Assembly: GCA_030066775.1 (NCBI GenBank)
Contig: JASJAY010000073.1
Location: forward strand, 25,680-89,679
Direction: 5' to 3'
DNA: 64,000 bases
Source: Planctomycetota bacterium
Lineage (GTDB): Bacteria; Planctomycetota; PLA2; JAEUHO01
The notes under the pieces are model-generated. The model ran no database searches. It was not told where the DNA came from and saw only the letters and a program-made list of their open reading frames with translations. Positions 1 to 8,341 of the stretch are shown piece by piece; the stretch's first letter is position 1, and the number at the start of each line of letters is the position of its first letter. Made by a program: the position numbers and the translations under genes.

Positions 1-1116
1 CTGCCCGAGGGTCTCACGGAGATCCCGAGCCTCGCGCGCATCGACATCGTGGAGCGCTACGAAGACATGGTCTCGCTCGCCTACGACCGCGAGCGCCTCA
101 TCACGCGCAAGACGGGCGGCACCACGAACGTGCCGATCCCCTTCTATCAGGACCGCGAAGCCATCGCGCGCAAGACGGCACTCACGCAGGTCTTCCGCCG
201 CGCCATGGGCTGGCACGTCGGCATGAAGCAGGCGTGGGTCTGGGGCGCGGCGCAGGACAAGCCCGCCAAGGAGCGCACCCCGTTCCACGCGCTGAAGGAG
301 GATGCGATCCTGCGCCACGTCGAGCGCATCCTCGACATCGACTCGGGCAGCTTCTCGCCCGAGAGCCTGGACGCGAAGATCGAGGCGCTGCGTGCCTTCG
401 ACGCGGACGTGCTCCAGGGTTACCCGGTGGCCACCGACCTGATCGCGCAGCGCGCGCTCGAGACTGGCGTCCGGCTGGACATCCCGGTCGTCGTGCTCAC
501 GGCCGAGCCGGTCCTCGAGACGCACCGGCGCCGCATCGGCGAGGCCATGGGCGCGAACGTGCTCTCGTTCTACGGCTCGCGCGAGAACGGCTGGATCACG
601 TACGACCATCCCGAGACGAAGGAGATGCTGATCAACACGGCCGGCGTCTTCCTCGAGACGAATCCGGAGACCGGCGAGATCTACGTCACCGACCTGCTCA
701 ACCGCGGCATGCCGCTGATCCGCTACGAGATCGGCGACGTGGGCGCGCTCTCCGACGCGCCCGCCCGCTGCGGCGCGCCGAATCCGGTGCTGGCCTCGAT
801 CGGCGGCCGCACGGCCGATGTGATCGTGCTGCCCTCGGGGCGCCTGATTCCCGGCGTCAACGCGGACTACCGCGGCCTCGTGCTGGACCCCCACGGCATC
901 GTCGACGTCCAGATGGTCCAGAACGAGATCGGCGTGATGGACGTGTACTACGTCCCCGCAAAGGAGTTTCGCGAGGAGAACCTGCGCGTGTACATCGAAC
1001 GGATGGACCGCATCTTCCTCGGCGAGCTGGAATGGCGCACCCACCCGGTGGAGCGCATCGAGCCCGAGCCCAACGGCAAGGTGCGGTGCATGATCAGCCG
1101 GGTGCCGCGCCCATGA
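1..1116 (+). CDS. PaaK/CapK-like adenylate-forming enzyme, 5' end outside window
   Basis: The reading frame is open from base 1, so the true start lies upstream; 371 residues are visible. It resembles the phenylacetate-CoA ligase (PaaK) family, which adenylates a carboxylic acid. CapK-like members occur in capsule and exopolysaccharide clusters. Visible motifs are the phosphate-binding TGGTT signature near in-window residue 38, an FYGSREN motif (adenine-binding region) and RYEIGD (ribose-binding region). The stop overlaps the next start by 4 bp (ATGA), so it is co-translated with the glycosyltransferase and polysaccharide deacetylase that follow. That context favours a surface-polysaccharide role over phenylacetate catabolism. 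The substrate cannot be told from sequence. A GTG at 49 is an internal codon, not a convincing start. Confidence 0.85.
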   Translation: MPEGLTEIPSLARIDIVERYEDMVSLAYDRERLITRKTGGTTNVPIPFYQDREAIARKTALTQVFRRAMGWHVGMKQAWVWGAAQDKPAKERTPFHALKEDAILRHVERILDIDSGSFSPESLDAKIEALRAFDADVLQGYPVATDLIAQRALETGVRLDIPVVVLTAEPVLETHRRRIGEAMGANVLSFYGSRENGWITYDHPETKEMLINTAGVFLETNPETGEIYVTDLLNRGMPLIRYEIGDVGALSDAPARCGAPNPVLASIGGRTADVIVLPSGRLIPGVNADYRGLVLDPHGIVDVQMVQNEIGVMDVYYVPAKEFREENLRVYIERMDRIFLGELEWRTHPVERIEPEPNGKVRCMISRVPRP

Positions 1117-2321
1117 CGCGCGTCCTCGTCATCGACGAAGCGCTGCCGCATCCGCCCGACTCGGGCAAGCGCATCCGCACGTGGGAGCTGCTTACGCGGC
1201 TCGCCAAGGACTTCGACGTGACGCTCGCGTACCACGACGACGGCACGACGCCGGCCGCGGCCGTCGAGGCGACGCGCGACGCGCGCATCGAGCCGCTGCC
1301 CGTCCCGCGCAAGCCGCTCAAGAAGCACGGGCTGCGGTTCGCCTGGGACCTCCTGCGCAACATCCCCAAGCCCGTGCCCTACATGGTCATGGCGCACGCC
1401 ACGAAGCCCATGCAGGCGGCGCTCCGCGAGGCCCACGAGCGCACGCCCTTCGACCTCGTGCACGTCGAGTGGACGCCCCTGGCCGCGAACGTGCCGCCGG
1501 GCCTGCACCGCCCCGTCTGTATCTCGGCCCACAACGTCGAGGCCGACATCTGGCGGCGCTACTTCGAGAACGAGCGCTCGTTCCTCCGCCGCCGCTACAT
1601 CGGGCTGCAGTGGAAGAAGGTCCGACGCTACGAGCGGGCGGCGCTCCGCGTCGCCGCCGCCGTCACGGCCGTGAGCGAGAAGGATGCGGAGCACATCAAG
1701 AGCTGGACCGGCAACGAGAACGTGATCACGGTGCCCAACGGCGTCAACGCGTCGTACTTCGCCCCCGACCCGAAGGCCGAGGTCGACCCGAACGAGCTGT
1801 GCTTCGTGGGCTCGCTGGACTGGCGCCCCAACCTCGACGGCGCCACGTGGTTCCTCGACGAGGTCTGGAAACCGCTCACAGCGCTCCATCCCGAGGTCAA
1901 GCTGACGATCGTCGGCCGCAACCCGCCGGCGTGGCTCACGGAGCGCGCTGCCGGCCTCGAGCGCGTGGCTGTACACGGCGACGTGCCCGACGTGCGTCCC
2001 TTCGTCCGCCGCGCCGCGATCTCGATCGTGCCCCTGCGCATCGGCGGCGGCTCGCGTCTCAAGATCCCGGAAGCGCTGGCGATGGAACGACCGGTCGTCT
2101 CTACGACGGTCGGTGCGGAGGGGCTCGACCTCGGCGACGGCCTCACCCTCGCCGACGGCGCCGAGGCGTTCGCCAAGGCGTGCGCCGACACGCTGGCAAA
2201 TCCGGCCGCGGCCAAGGCGCGGGCCCTTCAAGGCCGCCAGCGCGCGCTCGCGTCACACGAGTGGGGCCGCATCGCGCCGATCCAGGCCGAGCTCTGGACG
2301 CGTCTGGGGACGGCGAGGTGA
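1113..2321 (+). CDS. GT4-family glycosyltransferase
   Basis: A 402-residue cytoplasmic or membrane-associated glycosyltransferase of the GT-B fold. The N-terminal half begins with a Rossmann strand and a PPDSGKRIRTWEL segment typical of exopolysaccharide GT4 enzymes. The C-terminal half has the nucleotide-sugar signature IGGGSRLKIPEALAMERPV with paired acidic residues of the E-x7-E type. It probably transfers an activated sugar onto a lipid-linked oligosaccharide. The start is set by the ATGA overlap with the upstream ligase-like gene, and its own stop overlaps the next start (GTGA). Donor and acceptor are unknown. Confidence 0.88.
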   Translation: MTRVLVIDEALPHPPDSGKRIRTWELLTRLAKDFDVTLAYHDDGTTPAAAVEATRDARIEPLPVPRKPLKKHGLRFAWDLLRNIPKPVPYMVMAHATKPMQAALREAHERTPFDLVHVEWTPLAANVPPGLHRPVCISAHNVEADIWRRYFENERSFLRRRYIGLQWKKVRRYERAALRVAAAVTAVSEKDAEHIKSWTGNENVITVPNGVNASYFAPDPKAEVDPNELCFVGSLDWRPNLDGATWFLDEVWKPLTALHPEVKLTIVGRNPPAWLTERAAGLERVAVHGDVPDVRPFVRRAAISIVPLRIGGGSRLKIPEALAMERPVVSTTVGAEGLDLGDGLTLADGAEAFAKACADTLANPAAAKARALQGRQRALASHEWGRIAPIQAELWTRLGTAR

Positions 2322-3307
2322 AGCGCCTGGCCGAGACCCTGCTCTGCGCGCTCGGCTGGCCGCGCCGCTACCGCGAGCGGAACCGCCGCAAGCTGCTCGT
2401 GCTCATGTACCACGGTGTCTCGCGCACGCCGCTCAGGCCCTTCTGCTGGCACCAGCTGCCGGTCGATGCCTTCCGGCGTCAGCTCGCGTGGGTGCGCGAG
2501 CACTACAACGTGATTCCCTTGAGCGAGGCGGTGGCGCAGCTCGAGGCCGGCGCCCTGCCGGACCGCGCCGCCGCGATCACCTTCGACGACGGCTTCAAGA
2601 ACAACCTCGACGTCGCGTTGCCGGTGCTCGAGTCGCTGGGCCTGCCGGCAACCATCTACCTCCCGACGAGCGTGATCGGCACGGACACGGCCCTCTGGCC
2701 CGACCGGCTCTACCTCGCCATCGCCAAGACCAGCGTCTACACGCTCGACGCGACGGCGCTGGACCTGGGCACGCTGCCGATCCGTACCACGGCGGAGAAG
2801 GAAGCGGCGATCCAGGCGTGCTGGCACGCACTGAAGACGCGCGCACCCGAGGACGTCGACGCCTTCCTCGATGCCGCGGAAGCCGAGCTCGGCAAGCCCG
2901 ACCGCCTCGGCGAGTTCGCGCTCCTCGACTGGGACGAGGTCAAGACGCTTGCGGCGTCACCGCTGATCGAGCTGGCGGCGCACACCGAGACCCATCCGAT
3001 CCTCGCCCAATGCGACGACGCGCGCGTCGTGCGCGAGATCCACGGCTCGCACGAGGTTCTGCGGAAGGACCTCGGGATCGAGCCCACGACCTTCGCCTAC
3101 CCCAACGGTCGCCTCGTGGACTTCGACGAGCGCGCGCGCCGCGCCGTCACGGCGGAAGGCGTGGACTTCGCCCTGAGCACCGAGAACGGGCTCGTGGACG
3201 CCGAGAGCGACCGGCTCGCCCTGCCGCGCATGTGCATCGGCAGCGATCTCACGTTCTCGCGCTTCCGCCTGCTCGTGACCGGCGCCCTCGCGGGTCTGCG
3301 CGGCTAG
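2318..3307 (+). CDS. Polysaccharide deacetylase (NodB/CE4) family protein
   Basis: A 329-residue protein starting at GTG in a GTGA overlap with the glycosyltransferase. CE4 motifs are visible: TFDDG (catalytic base and metal Asp), AHTETHP (metal-binding HxxxH) and FAYPNGR further on. Family members remove N- or O-acetyl groups from polysaccharides or process lipid-linked sugars. No clear signal peptide is seen; the N-terminus is basic, then hydrophobic (LLVLMYHGVS is the first beta strand). It is the third gene of the polysaccharide operon. Its stop codon shares a CTAG with the stop of the convergent channel gene, so the two genes overlap by 4 bp tail to tail. Confidence 0.88.
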   Translation: MKRLAETLLCALGWPRRYRERNRRKLLVLMYHGVSRTPLRPFCWHQLPVDAFRRQLAWVREHYNVIPLSEAVAQLEAGALPDRAAAITFDDGFKNNLDVALPVLESLGLPATIYLPTSVIGTDTALWPDRLYLAIAKTSVYTLDATALDLGTLPIRTTAEKEAAIQACWHALKTRAPEDVDAFLDAAEAELGKPDRLGEFALLDWDEVKTLAASPLIELAAHTETHPILAQCDDARVVREIHGSHEVLRKDLGIEPTTFAYPNGRLVDFDERARRAVTAEGVDFALSTENGLVDAESDRLALPRMCIGSDLTFSRFRLLVTGALAGLRG

Positions 3308-4011
3308 CGTCCGGCCTCCTCATGCTGATGCATGATGTGCAGCGCCACGAGGCGCGCGATCAGGGTCACGAGATACAGCTGGCCGATCAACGCCTGGACG
3401 ATGGCCAGCGAGCGCGCCGGATGGGCCATCGGCGAGATGTCGCCATAGCCGAGCGTGGTGAGCGTGACGAAGCTGAAGTAGAGGCATTCGCTGCGCGCGT
3501 CGTCCATCCAGAGGTTGCCGGTCAGGCCACGGGGGTCGCTGGCGACGAGCTCGATGAGGTAGTAGAGGCCCCCGCAGAGGAACCCGATCAGCAGGTACAC
3601 GCAGAGCGCTGCGAAGATGACGTTCGCGTCCACGCGTTTGGCGTGGAGCACGTAGGCGAGGGTCGCGAACGCGAGGTAGCCGACGAACACGGCGGAGACT
3701 GCCGTGGCCGCGATGTCGAGCGCGTCGCTCACGACCGCCTGCTCGAGCCACGTCAGCACGATGGCGGCCGCCAGCAGGGCGACGCCCAGCATGCCCTGAC
3801 GCCGCGTCCCCGCGACCGCCCACAGGCCCGAGAGCACGGCGAGCGTCAGACCGACGACGAGGACGAGGCCGGGGAGCCCGCCGCGCTTGGGAAGCAGCGG
3901 CGGGACGAGCAGCGTCAGCAGCAGCACGAGGAAGAGCAGGCCGAAGCGGCTCTGCGCGGAGGCGCTCAGCATCCGCATCGCGGGACTCGTGCCGGTCGGA
4001 CCCTCGACCAT
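3304..4011 (-). CDS. Two-TM (Ion_trans_2) potassium channel-like membrane protein
   Basis: A 235-residue integral membrane protein. About four N-terminal hydrophobic segments (LLFLVLLLTLLVPPLL, LVLVVGLTLAVLSGLW, GMLGVALLAAAIVL, ATAVSAVFVGYLAF) precede a classic pore module: an outer helix (VIFAALCVYLLIGFL), the selectivity filter TLGYGD and an inner helix. The filter matches K+ channels. The ATG at 4011 is preceded by a strong AGGGAGGA ribosome site (complement of 4021-4028). It lies 17 bp downstream of the CBS-HEPN gene and is almost certainly co-transcribed with it. No C-terminal RCK/TrkA domain is present, so regulation may come from a partner. Confidence 0.82.
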   Translation of the reverse strand: MVEGPTGTSPAMRMLSASAQSRFGLLFLVLLLTLLVPPLLPKRGGLPGLVLVVGLTLAVLSGLWAVAGTRRQGMLGVALLAAAIVLTWLEQAVVSDALDIAATAVSAVFVGYLAFATLAYVLHAKRVDANVIFAALCVYLLIGFLCGGLYYLIELVASDPRGLTGNLWMDDARSECLYFSFVTLTTLGYGDISPMAHPARSLAIVQALIGQLYLVTLIARLVALHIMHQHEEAGR

Positions 4012-4028
4012 CCGCGCGCGTCCTCCCT

Positions 4029-4796
4029 TCAGGCCAGCAACCGCTCGGCGCGGTGCACCAGGTCGAGGATCGTATCCCAGGCGTTCGTGAGCAGCGCCTG
4101 CCCGTGCGCGAGATCGTTGCGCAGGCTCTCGACCCGGCGGAAAGCGCGCTGGCCGGCCTCGCGCGAGGGCAGGCCCATCTGCTCGCGCACCTTCTCGAGA
4201 CGCAGCACGATGTGCACCTTGTCTCCGAACTGAAGGCAGTCGATCTCCTCCACCATGTGGCCGCGCCGACGGCGCTCTTCGGCGATGCGCTCGACGTGGC
4301 CGCGGCGGCCCTCGGAGATCTGAGCCTTCCACGCATCGCCCTCGAAGCGCTTGCGGATCTCCTCCGTCAGCTTCGACTCGACGATGGTGATCATGCCGAA
4401 GAGCCACATACGCAGCGCCGGCTTCTCGAAGTCGCTCTTGGTGACGATCCACCCCACCTGGTCCACGGCCCCGACGAAGCAGGCGCCGCGCGAATCGACC
4501 GCACGCAGCGTCTCGAGCATCGGGGTCGACTCGGCCAGCACATCGTCGGCGCCGAATGCCTTCAGGTGCTCGAGGCAGGTGCCCCCCTCGAGGTCCGCGC
4601 GCTCGACGTAGCCGCCCACCAAGCCGCCGACACGCACACCGGCGACGTCGAAGTCACGCGCTTCGAGGAACGCGCGCACGTCGGCCGCCGGGCGGTCCGC
4701 GTCGAACGAGACCAGCGGCTCCGCGAGATCCATGACGGAGAAGCCCTCCGTGAAGAGCTTCTTGAGGCGGTCCGGCAGCGCGTGGATCCAGGGCAT
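4029..4796 (-). CDS. CBS-like sensor with C-terminal HEPN-like domain
   Basis: A 255-residue soluble protein. Residues about 18-130 look like a tandem CBS-type module (VMDLAEPLVSFDADRPA at the start, then FVGAVDQVGWIVTKSDFEK), a fold that usually binds adenine nucleotides. Residues about 130-255 are helical and end in SLRNDLAHGQALL. The RNDLAH there (complement of 4104-4121, residues 226-231) fits the R-x4-6-H motif of HEPN domains, often metal-independent RNases. It sits between the Wza-like gene and the K+ channel gene, 17 bp from the latter. No Shine-Dalgarno was found before ATG 4796. The domain names are my reading of motifs, not a search. Nuclease activity is unproven, and some HEPN domains are non-catalytic binders. 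Confidence 0.6.
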   Translation of the reverse strand: MPWIHALPDRLKKLFTEGFSVMDLAEPLVSFDADRPAADVRAFLEARDFDVAGVRVGGLVGGYVERADLEGGTCLEHLKAFGADDVLAESTPMLETLRAVDSRGACFVGAVDQVGWIVTKSDFEKPALRMWLFGMITIVESKLTEEIRKRFEGDAWKAQISEGRRGHVERIAEERRRRGHMVEEIDCLQFGDKVHIVLRLEKVREQMGLPSREAGQRAFRRVESLRNDLAHGQALLTNAWDTILDLVHRAERLLA

Positions 4797-4827
4797 CGCG
4801 CCGACAGGTGTAGCCGACGCGGGCTCG

Positions 4828-5751
4828 TCAGTCGATGACGGCTACCGCCGTGATCACGTTCGCCGCGTTGCCGACGATGGCGCCGATCGGCGAGAGCAGC
4901 TGGTTGAGGCGGCGCGACCAGTCGGCCAGGTTCGTCGGATGGACGTAGACGAGGTCGCCGGGCCGCAGCTGCGTCATGCGGGCGCGCCCGCTGATGACCG
5001 ACTCGGCGTTGACCGTGATGACCTGGGGGCGCCCTGCGCTCGTCTCGCGGATGATGCGGACCGTACGCATGTTGGCGACGCCCTGGTTGAAGCCGCCGGC
5101 CTGGGTGATGGCTTCCCACACGCTCATCTGGGCGGGCATGGCGATGGCGGCGGGCTTGGCCACCTCGCCGACGACGAAGACGCGGTCCTTCCAGATGCTG
5201 ATCACGCGGATCGACACGCGCGGGTCGTTGAGGAACTCGGCGTACTTGTCGGTGAGCTCCGTGTGGACGGCGTCGATCGTGCGGCCGACGACGCGCACGT
5301 TGCCCACGGCCTTGGCGGGAATGGTCCCGTCGCGAAGCACGCGGTGCGTCGTGGTGAGCTCCTTCTCGTTCCAGACGGAGACCTCGATCTCGTCGCCGAC
5401 GGCGAAGGTGAAGGTGAAGTCGTCGTCCGCGGGCGGCGTGACCGGGGCAGCCGCGGGCGCGGGCGCAGCAGCCGGCGCCTCGACGACCGGCGGCGGCGCC
5501 AGGGGCGCGGGCGCGGGTTCGTCTGCGACGGGCGCGGCCACGGGGGTCGGCGCGGGCGCCGGTGCCGGTGCCTGCACGGGCTGCGCGGCGGCGCCGGCGG
5601 GCGCTTGCGCGATCGAGTAGGACGGCGTGTTCGGCCCCATCGGACCAGCGCCTTGGACGCGTCCCGGTGTCGCGGCCTCGCATCCGGAGAGGATCAGGAG
5701 GGCCGGAGCGCACCACGAGAGGACCCGTCGCGCGTGCCTGTGCTGCAGCAT
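4828..5751 (-). CDS. Wza-like polysaccharide export lipoprotein (PES/SLBB)
   Basis: A 307-residue outer-membrane polysaccharide exporter homologue. It has a lipoprotein signal (basic start, ALLILSGC lipobox), an Ala-Pro-rich linker at about residues 38-105, a polysaccharide export domain beginning FTFAVGDEIEVSVWNEKEL, and an SLBB-like domain (VFVVGEVAKPAAIAMP). A C-terminal hydrophobic segment could be the membrane-spanning helix of Wza-type octamers. The ATG at 5751 is preceded by GGGAG. It faces the EPS genes at 1-3.3 kb across two unrelated-looking genes, consistent with the edge of one exopolysaccharide locus. The long AP-rich linker is longer than in E. coli Wza. Confidence 0.85.
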   Translation of the reverse strand: MLQHRHARRVLSWCAPALLILSGCEAATPGRVQGAGPMGPNTPSYSIAQAPAGAAAQPVQAPAPAPAPTPVAAPVADEPAPAPLAPPPVVEAPAAAPAPAAAPVTPPADDDFTFTFAVGDEIEVSVWNEKELTTTHRVLRDGTIPAKAVGNVRVVGRTIDAVHTELTDKYAEFLNDPRVSIRVISIWKDRVFVVGEVAKPAAIAMPAQMSVWEAITQAGGFNQGVANMRTVRIIRETSAGRPQVITVNAESVISGRARMTQLRPGDLVYVHPTNLADWSRRLNQLLSPIGAIVGNAANVITAVAVID

Positions 5752-5963
5752 GAGAAGCTCCCTACGCCTGCAATCGGTCCATTATGAGCGTGGGGGTACC
5801 GGATGCCCGTTTCCCGTGCGCGGGGAGGCCGAATCGCGACCGCTCCGGTCGCCCCGGACGATGCCGCCGTCACGTGTGTGTCGTGGGTGCTCGTAGGCGG
5901 TCCCGGGGCTTTCGCGGTAGGTTCTGCCGGCGCGCCCGTGCGGCGCCGCGCGGGAGGAGAGCG
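5752..5963. promoter_or_regulatory. Divergent intergenic region, wza-like / HEAT gene
   Basis: This 212-bp non-coding spacer separates two divergently read genes, so it should hold both promoters. For the plus-strand gene a TAGGTT hexamer at 5928-5933 could be a -10 box, and a GGGAGGAGAG ribosome site lies at 5951-5960. No convincing -35 box or operator was found. Confidence 0.35.
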
Positions 5964-7334
5964 ATGCGAGGCAACGGACTTCGGCTGGCGGTGATCGTGG
6001 CACTGGTGGGGCTCCTGGCCTTGCCGACCCCGGCGGACGCCGACGAGCTCAGCGACGCGATCAAGCGTCTCAAGAGCGACGACACGCCGGCGCGCATGAC
6101 GGCCGCGAAGCACCTCGGCCAGAGCGATGCGCCGGAGGCGTTGGCAGCGCTCCACGACGTCATGCAGAACGACGCCGGGCTGAAGAAGAACGAGAGCCTG
6201 TTCACGGCCGTGCTCAAGGCCATCGGCCGCCACGGCGATCCGTCCTCCGTCGCGCTCCTGGCGGACAAGCCGTTCGACGGCGCCACGGTGAAGACGGTGC
6301 AGGCGCGCGTCTACGCGCTCGGCAACATCCGCAGCGCCGAGAGCGTCGACGCGCTCGTCTCCATGATGCAGAAGGGCGGTCCGTCGCGGCGCTCGGCCCG
6401 GGGGACCGTGGAGTTCCCGCTCATGCCCGACTTCCAGACGGCGCTCGCCGTCCTGACGGGCGAGAACGAGGGCACGTCGAAGGCAGCGTGGGCCTCGTGG
6501 TGGCGCGAGGAGAAGGACGGCTTCGAGGTCGAGCCGGAGCGCGAGGCGATCCCCAGCTTCCTGCGCGAGCGTTGGGAAGCGTTCTGGGGCGAGCCCTACG
6601 GGGACTCGGCGGTCGCCGATCCCTTCCCCCAATACGACTTCGTCATGGAGCCCACCAAGGACCAGATCGACGCCGCGGTCAAGGACCTCGACGCGGCGCG
6701 CAAGAGCAAGAACGCGGCGCTCATCCAGGCGGCCATCTACAAGAACATGCGCATCGTCGACAAGAAGGTGGTGCGCGCCATCCGCAAGGCGGCCCGCTCG
6801 AACAAGAGCAGCCGCACCGTGATCAACGCGGCAATCGACGCGCTCGGCTGGATGCCCAGCAAGGACGCGCTCAAGGTGCTGCACTCGTCCTTCAAGCGCG
6901 CCCGCGACCTCTACAAGCACGAGGAGTACTACGCGGGCATCCTCAAGGCGATCGGCCGCCACGGGGACCCGTCGTCCGTGGAGCTCCTGTCGGACAAGCC
7001 GTTCCGCGGGCTCACCATGGCCTCGGGCCGTGCCCGCATCCTGGGCCTCTCCCGCATCCGCACGAAGGCGTCGGTCGAGGCGTTGATCAACGCAATGGCG
7101 TTGGGCGGCGGCGACCCGCGCGGGGCCCGCACCTCGGGCGGTCAGCCGTTCATGGGCGCGGCGCGCGTCGCGCTCGTGATCCTCACGGGCGAGGACCGCG
7201 GCACGTCCAAGCCGGCGTGGCAGTCGTGGTGGCGCGACAACAAGCGGACGTTCGAGGTCAGCCCCGAGCGGCCCGACATCCCGGCGCCCATGCAAACCGC
7301 CTGGGAGGAGTACTGGGAAGAGGCGTACAAGTAG
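5964..7334 (+). CDS. Secreted HEAT-repeat-like protein with internal duplication
   Basis: A 456-residue protein with a signal peptide (LRLAVIVALVGLLALPTPADA) and two tandem homologous halves. Each half carries the block LKAIGRHGDPSSVxLLxDKPF, then a second helical pair, then a closing block xVLTGExxGTSKxAWxSWWR. The helix-turn-helix pattern resembles HEAT/Armadillo repeats, usually binding scaffolds. The ATG at 5964 is supported by GGGAGGAG six bases earlier. The gene is monocistronic and convergent with the DHH-like gene 9 bp away. Function unknown; exported by prediction. Confidence 0.75.
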   Translation: MRGNGLRLAVIVALVGLLALPTPADADELSDAIKRLKSDDTPARMTAAKHLGQSDAPEALAALHDVMQNDAGLKKNESLFTAVLKAIGRHGDPSSVALLADKPFDGATVKTVQARVYALGNIRSAESVDALVSMMQKGGPSRRSARGTVEFPLMPDFQTALAVLTGENEGTSKAAWASWWREEKDGFEVEPEREAIPSFLRERWEAFWGEPYGDSAVADPFPQYDFVMEPTKDQIDAAVKDLDAARKSKNAALIQAAIYKNMRIVDKKVVRAIRKAARSNKSSRTVINAAIDALGWMPSKDALKVLHSSFKRARDLYKHEEYYAGILKAIGRHGDPSSVELLSDKPFRGLTMASGRARILGLSRIRTKASVEALINAMALGGGDPRGARTSGGQPFMGAARVALVILTGEDRGTSKPAWQSWWRDNKRTFEVSPERPDIPAPMQTAWEEYWEEAYK

Positions 7335-7343
7335 CCCGCCGTA

Positions 7344-8303
7344 TCACGCCCAGGACGCACCGCCGATGGTGCGGTTGATCACCCGCTCCACGTCGGCCGG
7401 CTTGAGCCGGCTGCCGCTGCCCCGGGGCGAGCCGCCGATCGTGTTGCTGCCCCCCCAGCCAAGAGGCCCGGCCTCGGTTCCCTCTGCCTCGTTCAGCGCC
7501 GCGTAGAGGCGAACCATCGGGAACCCGACGAAGGGCGACATGCGCCCGATCGTGTAGGTCCAGGCGCCGTCCGCGCGCTCGTTCACGGCGAGGAACGCGC
7601 GGATGCCGGCCGCGAAGAGCGCCGAGCGCGCATGCGGCCCGTGCTCCACGATCATGCGCCAGCCGGGCCCCCCGCCGATCTCCTCGTAGCGCGCGTCGAG
7701 GTCGATCGTCTGATGCGTCTCGTTGGCGCTGTGGTCGATGCGCTCGCAGACCTCGTCGATCAACGCGTGCATCGTGGGCCCGTCCATGCCGACCAGCCGC
7801 CCCTCGGTGCGCGCGCGCATGTAGGGCTCGAAGATCCAGGCCTGCTCGCGGATGCTCAACCGATCCGGGCTGACGGGATACGCGCCGCCGGTGCAGTCGA
7901 GGATGTCTTCGATGATGAGCAGCGTCGAGATGGACTTGCCCAGCAGCCCCACCTCGCTCGTGCGCTCCGGGTTCCCGAGCAGCCAGATCGCCAGGCACGT
8001 GTCCTGGTCGGCGTCGTTCACGAAGACGTTGGCGAAGGGCCGCCCGTCCTTCGAGAACTCGTCGTAGAGCCCGAGCATGATCGCGAGGAAGACCTGCATG
8101 CAGGTGCTGCGCGTCGCCAGGCGATCGACACCGACGTGGTGGTCGAAGTTCGCATGCGGCCCCGCTTCCGAGAACGCCGGCGGCCCGATGACGTAGCCGT
8201 CGAGCGCGATCGAATACGGCGGCGCTTCGCGCTGGAAGGTCGCCCAGTCCATGCTGACCCCGGGCTGGACGTGCAGCTGGACGGGACCATGCGACCGGGT
8301 CAC
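7344..8303 (-). CDS. DHH/DHHA1-like phosphoesterase-family protein
   Basis: A 319-residue protein starting at GTG with GGGAGG upstream. It has HANFDHH at residues 50-56 (the DHH metal motif), a later VNDADQDT segment that may supply further metal ligands, and a C-terminal GWGGSNTIGGSPRGSGS segment reminiscent of the GG-rich substrate-binding motif of DHHA1 domains. DHH enzymes hydrolyse phosphodiesters such as c-di-AMP, nanoRNA or pyrophosphate. It is 38 bp downstream of the REC-PP2C gene and on the same strand, so it may be the last gene of the chemosensory operon. Assignment rests on motifs only; the substrate is unknown. Confidence 0.55.
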   Translation of the reverse strand: MTRSHGPVQLHVQPGVSMDWATFQREAPPYSIALDGYVIGPPAFSEAGPHANFDHHVGVDRLATRSTCMQVFLAIMLGLYDEFSKDGRPFANVFVNDADQDTCLAIWLLGNPERTSEVGLLGKSISTLLIIEDILDCTGGAYPVSPDRLSIREQAWIFEPYMRARTEGRLVGMDGPTMHALIDEVCERIDHSANETHQTIDLDARYEEIGGGPGWRMIVEHGPHARSALFAAGIRAFLAVNERADGAWTYTIGRMSPFVGFPMVRLYAALNEAEGTEAGPLGWGGSNTIGGSPRGSGSRLKPADVERVINRTIGGASWA

Positions 8304-8341
8304 GCGAACCTCCCTCCCCCTGGAGGAGGGATCATACCGCG

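Noticed and set aside
5430..5620. Ala-Pro-rich coding stretch as a repeat element
   Set aside because: It is a low-complexity linker inside the Wza-like protein; similar linkers recur in other exported proteins at 28.1 and 38.3 kb.
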